Of a DNA stretch of 64,000 bases, positions 11,523 to 22,375 are shown piece after piece. Source of the stretch: Stomorhina lunata (lineage: Eukaryota > Arthropoda > Insecta > Diptera > Rhiniidae); the NCBI GenBank assembly GCA_933228675.1, contig OW121740.1, forward strand, positions 129,611,799 to 129,675,798. The letters are read 5' to 3'. Position 1 is the stretch's first letter, and the number at the start of each line of letters is the position of its first letter. The position numbers and the translations under genes were made by a program. The notes under the pieces are model-generated. The model saw only the letters and a program-made list of their open reading frames with translations, did not search any database and had not been told where the DNA came from.

Positions 11523-12745
11523 GAGTGTCGACTATAGTCAGAGTCATGACAATAGTCAGAATCTCGACTATAGTTAGATTCTCTCGACTATAGTCAGCGT
11601 CTCCACAATAGTCACAGTCTCTGTATTATAGTTAGAGCCTTGGCAATAGTCACAGACTCGACTATAGTCATAGTATCGACTATTGTAATAATCTTGACTA
11701 TAGTCAGAGCCTCGAGTATAGTCAGAGTCTCGACTACAGTCAGAGTCTCGACTATAGTCAGAGTCTCAACTATATTCATAGTCTCGATTATAGTCAGAGT
11801 CTCAACTATATTCACAGTCTCGCCTATAGGCAGAGTCTTGGATAAAGTCAGAGTCTTGACTATAGTCAGAGTCTTGGATATAGTTAGAGTCTCGATTATA
11901 GTAAAAGTCACGAACACAGTCGGAGTCTCGACTATAGTCAAAGTCCCAACTATATTCACAGTCTCGACTTTAGTAAGAGTCTCGACTATAGGCAGAGTCT
12001 TGAATAAAGTCAGAGTCTCGACTATAGTCAGAGTCTTGAATATAGTCAGAGTCTCGACAATAGTCAGAGTATCAACTATAGTCAGGGTCTTGTAAATAGT
12101 TAGAGTCTCGACTATAGTCAGAGTCCCGACTATATTTACAGTCTTGACTATAGTCAGAATCTCAACTTTATTCACAGTCTCAACTATAGCTAGAGTCTCG
12201 ACTATAGTCAGAGTCTCGACTTTAGGCAGAGTCTCGACTATAGTCAGAGTCTTGGCTATAGTCGGAGTCACGACTATAGTTAGAGTCTTGATTAAAGTCA
12301 GAGTCTAAGATATAGTCAGAGTCTCGATTTCTGTCAGAGTTCGACTATAGTCAGAGTCCCAACTATATTCACAGTCTCGACTATAGTCAGAGTCTCGACT
12401 TTAGGCAGAGTTTTAGATATAGTCAGAGTCTCGACTATAGCAGAGTCTTGGCTGTAGTCAGAGTCACGACTATAGTTAAAGTCTCGATTAAAGTCAGAGT
12501 CTAGGATATAATCAGAGTCTCGACTTCTGTCAGAGCTCGACTATAGTCAGAGCCCCAACTATATTCACAGTCTCGACTATAGTCGAAGTCTCGACTATAG
12601 TGAGAGTCTCGACTTTAGGCAGAGTCTTAGATAAAGTCAGAGTCTCGACTTTTGTCAGAGTCTCGGCTATAGTTAGAGTTTCGACTTTAGTGAGAGTCAG
12701 AGTCTCGACTAAAGACAATGTTGACAGTCTCGACTAAAGCCAGAG
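11523..12745. repeat. 18-bp satellite GAGTCTCGACTATAGTCA, block 1
   Basis: About 65 copies of GAGTCTCGACTATAGTCA with the palindrome GACTATAGTC; copies diverge by several substitutions and small indels (CTTGACTATAG, ACTTTAGGCAG). Since the unit is 18 bp and free of stops on both strands, frames read VRVSTI on plus and VETLTI on minus; these are not genes. Confidence 0.96.
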
Positions 12746-13244
12746 ATTATCTTTAAAAAATACAATTTTCTATGCAAATCATCCTTGTCGCTCCCATCCC
12801 TGATTTCAACAATTTTATGCACAAAACAGTTTCGAATTTTTTTTTTTCAAAAGCTTCAGCTAACAGACGCTATCAGTTGGAAAGTGTAAAAATCAGCAAA
12901 AACGATTGAAATCTCTGTGCAAAAGACAACATGGTAAAAAGATTCCCAAATAGAAAAGAACAACAATTTCTCGTTCCATGGATCCATGTGGGTAAATAAC
13001 AATAGGTTTTGTGCAAAGTAGTAGAAAAATATAATAGAATAAAGAAAAGTTCATTGTCAGTTTGTGCTTTATTTTTCCGTTCATACTTTGTTTTTTGTTA
13101 AAGGTAATAGAAAAATGAGTTATGAGCCATGACTTTTAGTCAAAAACAATTGCCCTGTCATACTTAGAGTGACAGTACTTATCTTACTTGGTTCAGCTAG
13201 AGTTTCATACACGGAGAGGAAGAAATGGAAATCGCGATTTTGAA
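12746..13244. other. spacer between two 18-bp satellite blocks
   Basis: About 500 bp of non-repetitive-looking AT-rich DNA; nothing recognised. Confidence 0.45.
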
Positions 13245-14005
13245 TGTAGTTAGAGTTTTAACTATTGTCAAAGTGTCGACTATAGTCAGCGTCTCAGCTA
13301 TAGTTCTAATTTCGACTGTAGTCAGAGTTTTGATAATAGTAAAAGTCCCGACTATAGTCAAAGTCTCGACTATTGTCTAAGTGTCGACTTTAGTCATCGT
13401 CTTTACTATAGTGAGAGTCTTGACTATAGTTAGAGTCTCGGCTATAATCAGATTCTCGACTATAGTCAGAGTCTCGACTGTTTTCAGTGTCTCGACATTT
13501 ATCAAAATGTCGACAATAGTTAGAGTCTCAACTATAGTCCTAGTTTCGACTGTAGAGCTTTTATTATAGTAAGAGTGCCGACTATAGTCGGAGTTTCGAC
13601 TATAATCAGTGTCACGACTATAGTCAAAGTCTCGACTACAATCAGAGGCTCGACTATAGTCAGAGTCTCGACTATTTTCAGAGTCTTAACTATTTTCAAA
13701 GTGTCGACTATGGTCAGCGTCTCATCTATAGTAAGAGAATCAACTATAGTCAGATTCTCGACTATTTTCAGAGTCTCGACTATTGTCAAAGAGTCGACTA
13801 TAGTCAGAGTCTCAACTATAGGCCTAGTTTTAACTATACCAAGGCTTTGATTATAGAATGAGTCTCGACTATAGTCAGAGGCTCGACTATAGTCAGAGTC
13901 TCGACTATTTTCAGAGTCTCAACTTTAGTAAGAGTTTCTATGAGTACTCTATGAGTCTCGACTATAGATTGAGAGTCTTGACTATTGTCAGGGTCTCTAC
14001 TGTAG
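13245..14005. repeat. 18-bp satellite GAGTCTCGACTATAGTCA, block 2
   Basis: About 40 copies of the same 18-bp unit in the same orientation as 11523-12745, somewhat more diverged. Probably one array split by the insertion or persistence of 12746-13244. Confidence 0.95.
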
Positions 14006-14015
14006 TCCGAGCCAG

Positions 14016-14437
14016 ACTTTTACAAGTGTATTTCTTGACAACCACTGCAGGAACCAACAGAAATAATGCGCTAAACTGAAAAATGTCATCTTAGGAAGAA
14101 TACGAAAACAGAGCATAAGTAGGTGTTTATTCAAAAAGGATGGTAGGTGTTGCGTCTCTTTTCGAGCGACAAAAGTTTTTAACCTTTTGCAATAAATATA
14201 ATACAAACCAACAGCAATAACAATAATGCAAAGTGATAATACTAAAAATAGGGAAGTAGTTAATAAAAAGTAACAAAGTATTTGAAAATGTATGTGTAAA
14301 ATATTAGGAGGGATCAGATATACTTCATTGGAGTTATGGAATTTAGAATATTGGAAGGTCTGAGAAAAGACTCTATAATATAAAGATAATGCACTTCCAT
14401 ACATTGATTTGCCGTATGGTCGTTTTGAAAAATCCAT
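14016..14437 (-). other. unassigned ORF with a hydrophobic segment
   Basis: A minus-strand ORF starting MDFSKRPYGKSMYG continues to 13997, but its last residues are in satellite. The middle (YFLLTTSLFLVLSLCIIVIA) could span a membrane. AT-rich DNA often yields such stretches; I do not recognise a family, and no splice or promoter evidence supports it. Probably chance. Confidence 0.15.
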
Positions 14438-14505
14438 ACAAAAGAGAGTGTACAGCTTTAAATCTGATTCGGAAGCAATTAATGGAGACGATTATCTAAT
14501 GGGAA

Positions 14506-14709
14506 ATGTTAAGGCACACACACGTGCTCATGAAATGTATATTTGTTTGTGCATTTATTATTATCACAGCCAGGAGTCAGCTTGAGTTTGCCCCAAACCG
14601 ATTGTGTATTCCAATAAAACTGCACATGTTTTCACTGGTATTAGAGAGTTGTTTTTTGAAAAAGCTGTTGCAGGATAAATTAAGCTGTACTTTTCGCTAT
14701 ACCGTGTAA
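14506..14709 (+). other. unassigned small ORF with signal-peptide-like start
   Basis: 67 codons: MKCIFVCAFIIITARSQ near the N-terminus resembles a secretion signal, followed by about 42 residues with three Cys. No known family and no conserved context; the spacer around it (14010-14990) shows nothing else. Chance ORF is the likelier reading. Confidence 0.15.
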
Positions 14710-14989
14710 AAAACATAAAAGTAGTTACTCAAGTGTTACTAGGTAATGCATGAAGTAGCCACCTTAATATACATTTGCATGAATAAATATCTCTATATGC
14801 ATTTCTATAATTGTATGCACCAAATAAACTGTTAAATAAAATAGAAGAGAAAGAACATTTTTATTTCCTTGTGTCTTCATTCTATACAAAAGATATGCAA
14901 TAAGAAAAAACTAATTCAAATAAGCACTTCAAGTTGAAGTTCATGTTAAGTAGAGAATATAATTTACACATAAGTTTACTTATTATATT

Positions 14990-15400
14990 AAATTAAAAAA
15001 AAAATTATAATAAAAACGAGTAAGAAATTACGAAGGTCTTCCAAAAATGTACCAAATTTTGTCATCATACAAACATTTTATCAAGACCTTATATGGGAGC
15101 TATGGGTAAAATGTGGATCTATGTAAAATGTGGATCTATTTAAGACCAAAATCTAAACATCAGCCATTTTCAATACGAGTATATGTATATTATCAAATTT
15201 TATTGAAAATATCGACCAATACATTGATTACCAATTTGCATGGACGGCTAGAAAGCAAGCGATCGACTAAGGAAGTAGTTTTGGGTCGATTGGTATACCT
15301 AAATGTGGGTACCAAAACAATACTTTTTTCCGTTACATATATCAGCATTAACCTTTTCTAGCTTTCTATGGTTATGAGGGGAATAAACACCAAAGTAACA
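14990..15400 (+). repeat. dispersed fly repeat, copy 2
   Basis: Begins AAAACGAGTAAGAAATTACG and ends with GGGTCGATTGGTATACCTAA, GTGGGTACCA, GTTACATATATCAGCATTAA and a decayed TATGGTTATGAGGGG, the same order of blocks as 50100-50240. No coding capacity. Confidence 0.6.
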
Positions 15401-16149
15401 GCGTAAAGCAGAAGAAGAATAAAATATGCAGAAGAAGAATAAAATATGTACAGAAGAAGAATAAAATATGTACAAAATAAATAAATTAAAAAGAATGAAA
15501 CTAAGAAAAAGAACCAGAACATGTAAAGACTACACTATCAAAAACCATAAACATAATTATATGTGGGTAAATCCATGTCAAAACTTGCCTACCTAAATGC
15601 CCTATATTTACAACCTATTAAGGTCAAAGGTCGATAATGTTTTAGAATTCTATGCGTTTCGATTCGAAGTATTCCTTGTTCCAATTGGAATGTTATGTGG
15701 GAACTATATATATACTATATGCGTTTTGATCTTTTGCGCATATATTCCAGTTTTGGAAGATTTTCCTCTACTTGGTCTTTCCATCAAAGTATCAGACGTC
15801 CTCTTGTAACATTAGGGGCCTTCCCCTAATGTTACTGGCCGTTATAATTCTAATTCTAGTTTTTTCATAGTAATTGTTTTTTTTAGTTTGTTTGTTACTA
15901 GCCCGACGTTTTAAACCATATTTTGTATCGTTATTATGGGAGAAGTCGTGGCACATGTTAGCTCACTTCACGGATGTTAACGTAGTTACCCGGGTAATAC
16001 CACGAGGAGGACAGTGTTCACCGTTGAGATGAATTCAACATCTATAAAATTAACGATTTTTTTCGGAAGTTTTTTTTTGAAGGAGGTTGTCCATCAACGC
16101 TTAAAGTCATGACATCGGATATGTTCTAAGACATCTTTCCTGTGTTCTT
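15401..16149. other. no gene; small hairpin and AT-rich DNA
   Basis: AGAAGAATAAAATATG repeats about three times at 15408-15475. The hairpin at 15806-15835 is listed separately. Otherwise nothing recognised. Confidence 0.4.
15806..15835. repeat. 13-bp perfect hairpin
   Basis: GTAACATTAGGGG, a CCTT loop and CCCCTAATGTTAC. No T-run follows and the context is non-coding, so I do not call it a terminator. Confidence 0.8.
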
Positions 16150-16800
16150 CAATTCGTTTTTTACTAGGTGGACCCAAATGTAAACCATGTAATCAATGAA
16201 TAGGTCGCAATGCTAAAGTTAATTTGATGAAATTTGGCACAGATAATTTTTTTTTGATAAGACAATGGCTATTGAAATTGATCAAAATCAGTGTATTATT
16301 TATGGTACCTCCTATAGGTCCCACTTCCCGGAATTGATATTTTGGCCACAAATATCAATATTTTTCATGAAATTTAGATCAAATACTGCTAATATCAACC
16401 AAAATCAACCTTATATCAACCAAAATCACTGTACCAAATTTCGGTGCACATTTGACCATAGATTCCATACAAACTTTTCTGTCAAATAAAAATAATTACA
16501 ATTTTATGTTTATTTTTGTAAAAACTGTAATCAGTTTTTGTAAAAACTGTAATTAGTTTTTGTAAAAACTGTAATCAATTTACTAAACTTCGAGATAATC
16601 GGTCCACATTTGACCCTTGCTCTTATATAAGTCAAAATTTCAGAAACGGCTTATATTTATAAGTATTGGGAAAATGTTTGTTTTATGCTAAAATTTAGCA
16701 AATATTTGTCCTTTTACACGAAAAAGAACACCTTTGACATTAGTGGTAAAGGGTATCGTATGGTCGGGCTTGACCGGCTATAACACTTTCTTACTCGTTT
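16150..16800 (+). repeat. dispersed fly repeat, copy 3
   Basis: Shares ordered blocks with 4960-5400 (CCCAAATGTAAACCATGT, CTTCCCGGAATT, CACAAATATCAATAT, CGAGATAATCGGTCCACA). It contains three 22-bp tandem copies of TTTTTGTAAAAACTGTAAT (16516-16580) and ends CTTGACCGGCTATAACACTT, TTACTCG. Confidence 0.65.
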
Positions 16801-16804
16801 TTTT

Positions 16805-17395
16805 TAATCTGTCTTAGTTTTTTTTTGCTTCTGAGTTCTTTACCGAATTGGAGGAACATTCTGAACTTTGTATGTCTTCAGCCCAGCTTTGGTTCTGTAT
16901 ACGAGCTGCTTTTCTGATCGCAGTGTAAGGCGCTCTTCAAAAGAGTTATTCGACTTTTTTTGCCTTATCAATATTCCTTTGACTTTTTCTACTTGCTGAT
17001 CCAGGTTTTCTTTCAATGCTCAGGGGTCAAATTACGGCATTCGATATCGATCGAAATCTTAGATATTTGCAAAACATTTGCATAGCATACTTTAAGGATA
17101 ATCAAAATTATTTAAAAGATGAACAGTTTACTATATATTTTTTTAAGTTATTTGCCAAAAGATGAACAATAGTAAACGAGTTTTAATTGAACTATATGTT
17201 TTTAAAAACGAATCAAAATGGATACCAAATTTTAATAAACTTTTTGCATCGAAGTAATAATATTCGCTTAAAAGTTTGAGTTTTCGATCGATATCGAATG
17301 CGGTAATTTGGTCCCAGGTCTTCATTATACCGTTTAATAGCATTTGAAACAGTTCGAGGGTCAACTTTAAATTTTTTTAAAAAGTTTTACAGTAG
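16805..17395 (-). pseudogene. DD37E transposase relic, split by a MITE
   Basis: Minus-strand matches to the N-terminal third of the transposase at 48441-49449: the RRAP/RKA region near 16935 and the CAGGTTTTCTTTCAATGCTC block at about 17002-17021, then the HTH start (ATACCGT, GAAACAGTTCGAGGGTCAAC) resuming at 17328. The interruption is exactly the inverted-repeat element at 17025-17314. Many lesions. Confidence 0.8.
17025..17314. mobile_element. MITE nested in a transposase relic
   Basis: Ends GGTCAAATTACGGCATTCG and (reverse complement) GGACCAAATTACCGCATTCG; inverted repeats of about 32 bp include CGATATCGATCGAAA. It is flanked by CAGG (17021-17024 and 17315-17318), and the flanking text joins to match intact transposase copies, so CAGG is a plausible 4-bp target duplication. 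No coding capacity. Confidence 0.8.
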
Positions 17396-17439
17396 TGTAT
17401 TGCACTAAGATTCCAATTAATTACAACTTCTTTTATTGT

Positions 17440-17680
17440 AATAAATAGTTTATTGATAAAACCAAAAAATGTTGGTGGGGAAACGTTTCCTCGACGCGTT
17501 TCGATGGTTGGTTAGGCCATCACATCAGGAGGATTATCTCTAATTCTAAACAGAGCGGAAACCACACATTATATATTATTTGAGGGACAGAATAAATACG
17601 AATTATTATTGCGTTCAACAAATATCAACACAAGGCGAAGATTATCATCAAAACAGAAACACACAAACATTTTTCAGTTT
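17440..17680 (-). mobile_element. Penelope-like element fragment (putative)
   Basis: Homologous to 63795-63990 over the whole stretch (TTTATTGATAAAA, CCAAAAAATGTT, CGACGCGTTTCGATGGTTGG, AGGAGGATTAT, and a distal AGATTATC). The only functional signal is the hammerhead-like core at 17488-17533. Assignment to Penelope-like elements rests on the ribozyme type, not on a recognised reverse transcriptase. Confidence 0.45.
17488..17533 (-). ncRNA. minimal hammerhead ribozyme (decayed)
   Basis: Read on the minus strand: UCCUC (stem I), CUGAUGU, GAUGG-loop-CCAUC (stem II, 5 bp), GAAACGCGUC, GAGGA (stem I return, 5 bp). This is the hammerhead order stem I, CUGANGA, stem II, GAAA, stem III, UH, stem I. 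Stem III is replaced by palindromic ACGCGU, as in small Penelope-linked variants that cleave as dimers. The last A of CUGANGA is U here, which should cripple cleavage. Confidence 0.62.
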
Positions 17681-18012
17681 TATAATTTCTTTTTGTTATT
17701 ATTAAATGCATATTACCTTCAGAACACTTTTAAAATGTATTTGATATTATATAACAGCAAGTAAGAGGTAGCCGAACCTCATATACGCACGACCTAACTT
17801 TTTTAAGTGGATAATTATTCCTAAAATAGCACTTTGTTCACTACATGTATGTATGGACAAATGTGGACTATTCAATTTCAATACTAAACTTTTCCAAGAT
17901 ATGAGAAATATTACCAAATTTTATTGCCCTTTCGTTCAGATCATGCAGTGTTATCAACAGACTGACGATTAACCCTCCATCGTCTAAGAATTTAATAAAT
18001 ATGCACGACATA

Positions 18013-18275
18013 TATCGTTACTTTAATATAGAACAGCCCTAACTAATTTTTTTCTTACATTACAGGAAAGGGAAACAAAACCTAAATAAAATCTTAAATT
18101 TTGAACATACAGAAATTTTTCAAACGCAGTTTTTTACTAAATTCCCTAAAGAATTTAATGCTATAATTATGTTTTTTAAAATTAAAAGATTTTCATAAAA
18201 TTATATCAGATAAAGCTTTAAAAAGCTGTTTGAATAAAAAACGACTTAGGGCCTTTCTATATTAAAGTAACGATA
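18013..18275. mobile_element. MITE, TA-flanked, TIR TATCGTTACTTTAATATAGA
   Basis: The left end and the reverse complement of the right end share TATCGTTACTTTAATATAGA, then an AGGCCCTAA-like block (left copy ACAGCCCTAA), about 32 bp in all. TA flanks both sides (18011-18012, 18276-18277). About 263 bp; AT-rich, no ORF. Fits the Tc1/mariner class by its TA duplication. Confidence 0.75.
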
Positions 18276-18313
18276 TATTCTTGAGCCGATTTTATAATAT
18301 AATATTTATAATA

Positions 18314-18550
18314 TCGCACTTGTTCAACAGGAGGGTATTAACTCAAAATTTTTAAATTTTCACTTTTTAGAAGAAATTTATGTGTGGTGTGGTCTTATCT
18401 ACCCATTGTAAAAATCTGACATAATTTTCACTATAATTTCGCCAAAAAACTACAGTTTTACCCCTCTTCTTTATATGAAAGTAGTAGTAAAATGACTCTA
18501 CTGAAAATTTTTAAATTTTGAGTTAATACCCTCTTGTTGATCAAGTGCGA
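18314..18550. mobile_element. MITE, TA-flanked, TIR TCGCACTTG
   Basis: Starts TCGCACTTGTTCAACAGGAG and ends in its near reverse complement; the inverted repeats reach about 45 bp (through GGGTATTAACTCAAAATTT). TA duplicates at 18312-18313 and 18551-18552. It lies only 38 bp from the previous MITE but has a different TIR. Confidence 0.75.
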
Positions 18551-18552
18551 TA

Positions 18553-19689
18553 TGTTAGATATTAGTACAAATATAACTTTCAAAAGGCATGGGAATTACA
18601 ATAAACACCAAATTCTAAATCTATCCACTTTCCTTTGGAATCATCCACATATAAAAATCAAAAAAAGAATAGACATAAGTGTAAGCATGATGTTTTCTAA
18701 ATGAATTGAGTCTTTTGTATAAACGAAAAAAAAGTAGTCTACAACTTCCGCATTAACAAAAAAATAATAAAGAAAAACAAAATTGAAAAATAAGTGCTCA
18801 TATACATAATTCTTTATATTCTTATTTTTTTATTTTAATATGACAAGTACTTTTGCTTACTGTGTCATGGGTAACACAAAAGATATTGTTTACAGTTTTT
18901 TTATTTATTTTATTTTACATCCAGATTTTACTCGGTTTACTTATACAACAAAGAAAAAGTTATTATTTATATTACCCGGTAAGAGCTTATGAAGGAAGGT
19001 TTGCTTAAAAGAACATACATACATTCTCATATACATACAGACATACATACATATGCATTTGCATATGCTATTTAAAAGTTTTCTTCAGATGATACTTGAT
19101 TTTAAAGCTCCTTCTTATTCTCTTACTCCTAAACACATACTCGTACATAGGACGGACAGAGTAAATTTAGACATATGCAAATAAATATCACTCTTAAATA
19201 TTATTTTGTGATGATAACAAAACACTTACTCACACTCACGCTCTTTTGTGACACTCACTCGTACAAGAGTACAACTCTTTTATTTTTACGCTTTTCAAGT
19301 TTCCGTTCAAAATGATGTAGGAGTGGGATATCAAATTCTTAATAGGCGTTTGTCAGAAGAGAAGGAGAAGAATTAAAAAGGATTTATTGTTGGGTTTTGT
19401 TATATTATACATAAATGCTAATATACTCGTACACACATGAATGAGTGAATGAATGAATTTATGTATAAGTATGTATGCGAGTGAGTAGGTTCCTTGTTTA
19501 TTATTTTAAGTGACAGGAAAAAGGAAGTTTATGTGTTGACAATTATTGTCTGATATAATCAGGGATTTTTTAACAGGATATTTGTTTTTTTTTCGTTATA
19601 CATACGTGTAATTAAACAATAATTTATTTTATATAGCTGATATTTTCTACTTGTGTGGCCAGTAAAGCATCAAATCTTTAAAGTAATTT
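18553..19689. other. no gene; microsatellites
   Basis: AT-rich DNA with CATACATA runs near 19013-19060 and GAGTGAATGAATGAAT near 19440. Nothing coding seen. Confidence 0.45.
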
Positions 19690-21784
19690 CCTATAAAAAC
19701 ATGACATTATTAAATGTTACCTATAAAAATAAGAAATTTTTGAAAAATTCGTATAAAAATAAGAAATTTTTGAAAAATTTTCTATAAAAATAAGAAATTT
19801 TTGAAAAATGTCCTTTAAAAATAAGAACATTTTGAAAATTTTCCTATAAAAATAAGAAATTTTTGAAAAATTTCCTATAAAAATAACAAATTTTTGAAAA
19901 ATTTCCTATAAAAATAAGAAATTTTTGAAAAAATTCCTATCAAAATAAGAAATTTTTGAAAAATTTCCTATAAAAATACGAAATTTTTGAAAAATTTCCT
20001 ATAAAAATAAGAAATTTTTGATAAATTTCCTATAAAAATAAGAAATTTTTGACAAATTTTCTATAAAAATAAGAAATTTTTGAAAAATTTCCTATAAAAA
20101 TAAGAAATTTTTGAAAAATTTCATATAAAAATAAGAAATTGTTGAAAAATTTCCTATAAAAATAAGAAATTGTTGAAAAATTTCCTATAAAAGTAAGAAA
20201 TTTTTGAAAAATTTCCTATAAAAATAAGAAATTTTTTAAAAATTTCCTATAAAAATAAGAAATTTTTGAAAAATTTCCTATAAAAATAAGAAATTTTTGA
20301 AAAATTTCCTATAAAAATAAGAAATTTTTGAAAAATTTCTATAAAAATAAGAAATTTTTGAAAAATTTCCTATAAAAGTAAGAAATTTTTGAAAAATTTC
20401 CTATAAAAATAAGAAATTTTTGAAAAATTTCCTATAAAAATAAGAAATTTTTGAAAAATTTCCTATAAAAATAAGAAATTTTTGAAAAATTTCCTATAAA
20501 AATAAGAAATTTTTGAAAAATTTAATATAAAAATAAGAAATTTTTGAAAAATTTCCTATAAAAATAAGAAATTTTTGAAAAATTTCCTATAAAAATAAGA
20601 AATTTTTGAAAAATTTCCTATAAAAATAAGAAATTTTTGAAAAATTTCCTATAAAAATAAGAAATTTTTGAAAAATTTCCTATAAAAATAAGAAATTTTT
20701 GAAAAATTTCCTATAAAAATAAGAAATTTTTGAAAAATTTCCTATAAAAAGAAGAAATTTTTGAAAAATTTCCTATAAAAATAAGAAATTTTTGAAAAAT
20801 TTCCTATAAAAATAAGAAATTTTTAAAAAATTTCCTATAAAAATAAGAAATTTTTGAAAAATTTCCTATAAAAATAAGAAATTTTTAAAAAATGTTCATA
20901 TAAAAATAAGAAATTTTTGAAAAATTTCCTATATAAATAAGAAATTTTTGAAAAATTTCCTATAAAAATAAGAAATTTTTGAAAAATGTTCATATAAAAA
21001 TAAGAAATATAAAACAAAGAAATTTTTGAAAAATTTCCTATAAAAATAGGAAATTTTTGAAAAATTTCCTATAAAAAGAGGAAATTTTTGAAAAATTTCC
21101 TATTATTTTTTATAGAAAATTTTTCAAAAATTTCATTTTTATAGAAAAGTTTCCAAAAATTTATGATTTTTATAGGAAAGTTGTTAAAATATTTTTATTT
21201 TTACTGGAAATTGTTTAATAAAATTTTATTTTTATAAGAAAATTTTCAAAAATTTCTTATTCTATACGAAATTTTTTGAAAATTTCCAATAAAAATAAGA
21301 AATTATTTAAATCTTTCCTATAAAAAACAAGAAAATTTTTATAAAATTTCTTATAAAAAATAAGATTTTTTTTTAAATTACTATAAAAATAAGAATGTTT
21401 TGAAAAATTTCTTATAAACTTTCCTCAAATTTTAAAAAAATTACTATAAATTTAAAGAAATTTTTTAAAAATTTCCTATAAAAATAAGAAATTTTTGAAA
21501 GATTTCCTATAAAAATAAGAAATTTTTGAAAAATTTCCTAAACAAATAAGAAATTTTTGAAAAATTTCCTATCAAAATAAGAAATTTTTGAAAAATTTCC
21601 TATCAAAATAAGAAATTTTTGAAAAATTTCCTATCAAAATAAGAAATTTTTGAAAAACTTCCTAGAAAATAAGAAATTTTTGAAAATAGGAAAAATAAGA
21701 AATTTTTGAAAAATTTTCTATAGAAATAAGAAATTTTTGAAAACTTTGCTATAAAAATAAGAAATTTTTGAAAAATTTCTTCTC
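19690..21784 (+). repeat. 31-bp satellite (CCTATAAAAATAAG unit), plus-oriented block A
   Basis: More than 60 units of TTTCCTATAAAAATAAG followed by AAATTTTTGAAAAA. 19850-21000 is very homogeneous. About 21100-21280 is a short segment in the opposite orientation (TTTTTATAGAAAATTTTTC), after which the plus orientation resumes. AAATTTTTGAAAAATTT is a dyad around one G. Confidence 0.97.
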
Positions 21785-21960
21785 AAAATAGCAGCATTCC
21801 ACACTGCTAAGTGTCACATAGTTTTTTCAGTATTCCTAAAATTTATTCATCTAATTTAAAAATCATAAATTAAAAAAAATAATTTATGACATGAACCTGA
21901 GCCCGACTCGAACCCACGACCATCAACATAAATTTCTGGTTCAACTAAAATTAATTTCTT
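21785..21960 (-). mobile_element. 175-bp non-satellite insert with a tRNA-like B box
   Basis: Interrupts the satellite. On the minus strand it contains GTGGGTTCGAGTCGGGCTC, close to the RNA polymerase III B box GGTTCGANTCC, preceded by GAACCAGAAATTTATG. This could be a truncated tRNA-derived SINE. I could not find an A box or a poly-A tail. Confidence 0.35.
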
Positions 21961-22375
21961 TCAAAATAGGAAATTTTTGAAAAATTTCTTATCAAAATAA
22001 GAAATTTTTGAAAAATTTCATATCAAAATAGGAAATTTTTGAAAAATTTCTTATCAAAATAAGAAATGTTTGATAAATTTCCTATAAAAATAAGAATTTT
22101 TTGAAAAATTTTCTATAAAAACAAAAAATGTTTGAAAAATTTCTTATAAAAATAAGAAATTTTTGAAAAATTTCATTTAAAAATAAGAAATTTTGCAAAA
22201 ATTTCTTATAAAAATAAGAAATTTTTAAAAAATTTCCTACAAAAATAAGAAATTTTTTAAAATTTCCAAAAAAAAAAGAAAATTTTGAAAATTTCCTTTA
22301 AAAATTAGAAACTTTTTTAAAAATTTCCTATAAAAATATAAAATTTGAAACATGAGAAATTTTCGAAAAATTTTA
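21961..22375 (+). repeat. 31-bp satellite, plus-oriented block A continued
   Basis: Same unit as 19690-21784 but more diverged (TATCAAAATAGG variants at the left, then CCTACAAAAATAAG). Decay increases towards the right edge. Confidence 0.93.

Noticed and set aside
11612..12271. 219-codon minus ORF (VETLTI repeats)
   Set aside because: Produced by an 18-bp satellite whose length is a multiple of three; the opposite strand is open too and copies vary with no sign of coding constraint.
15806..15835. Hairpin as a transcription terminator
   Set aside because: No T-run or gene end nearby, and intrinsic terminators are not expected in a fly nucleus.
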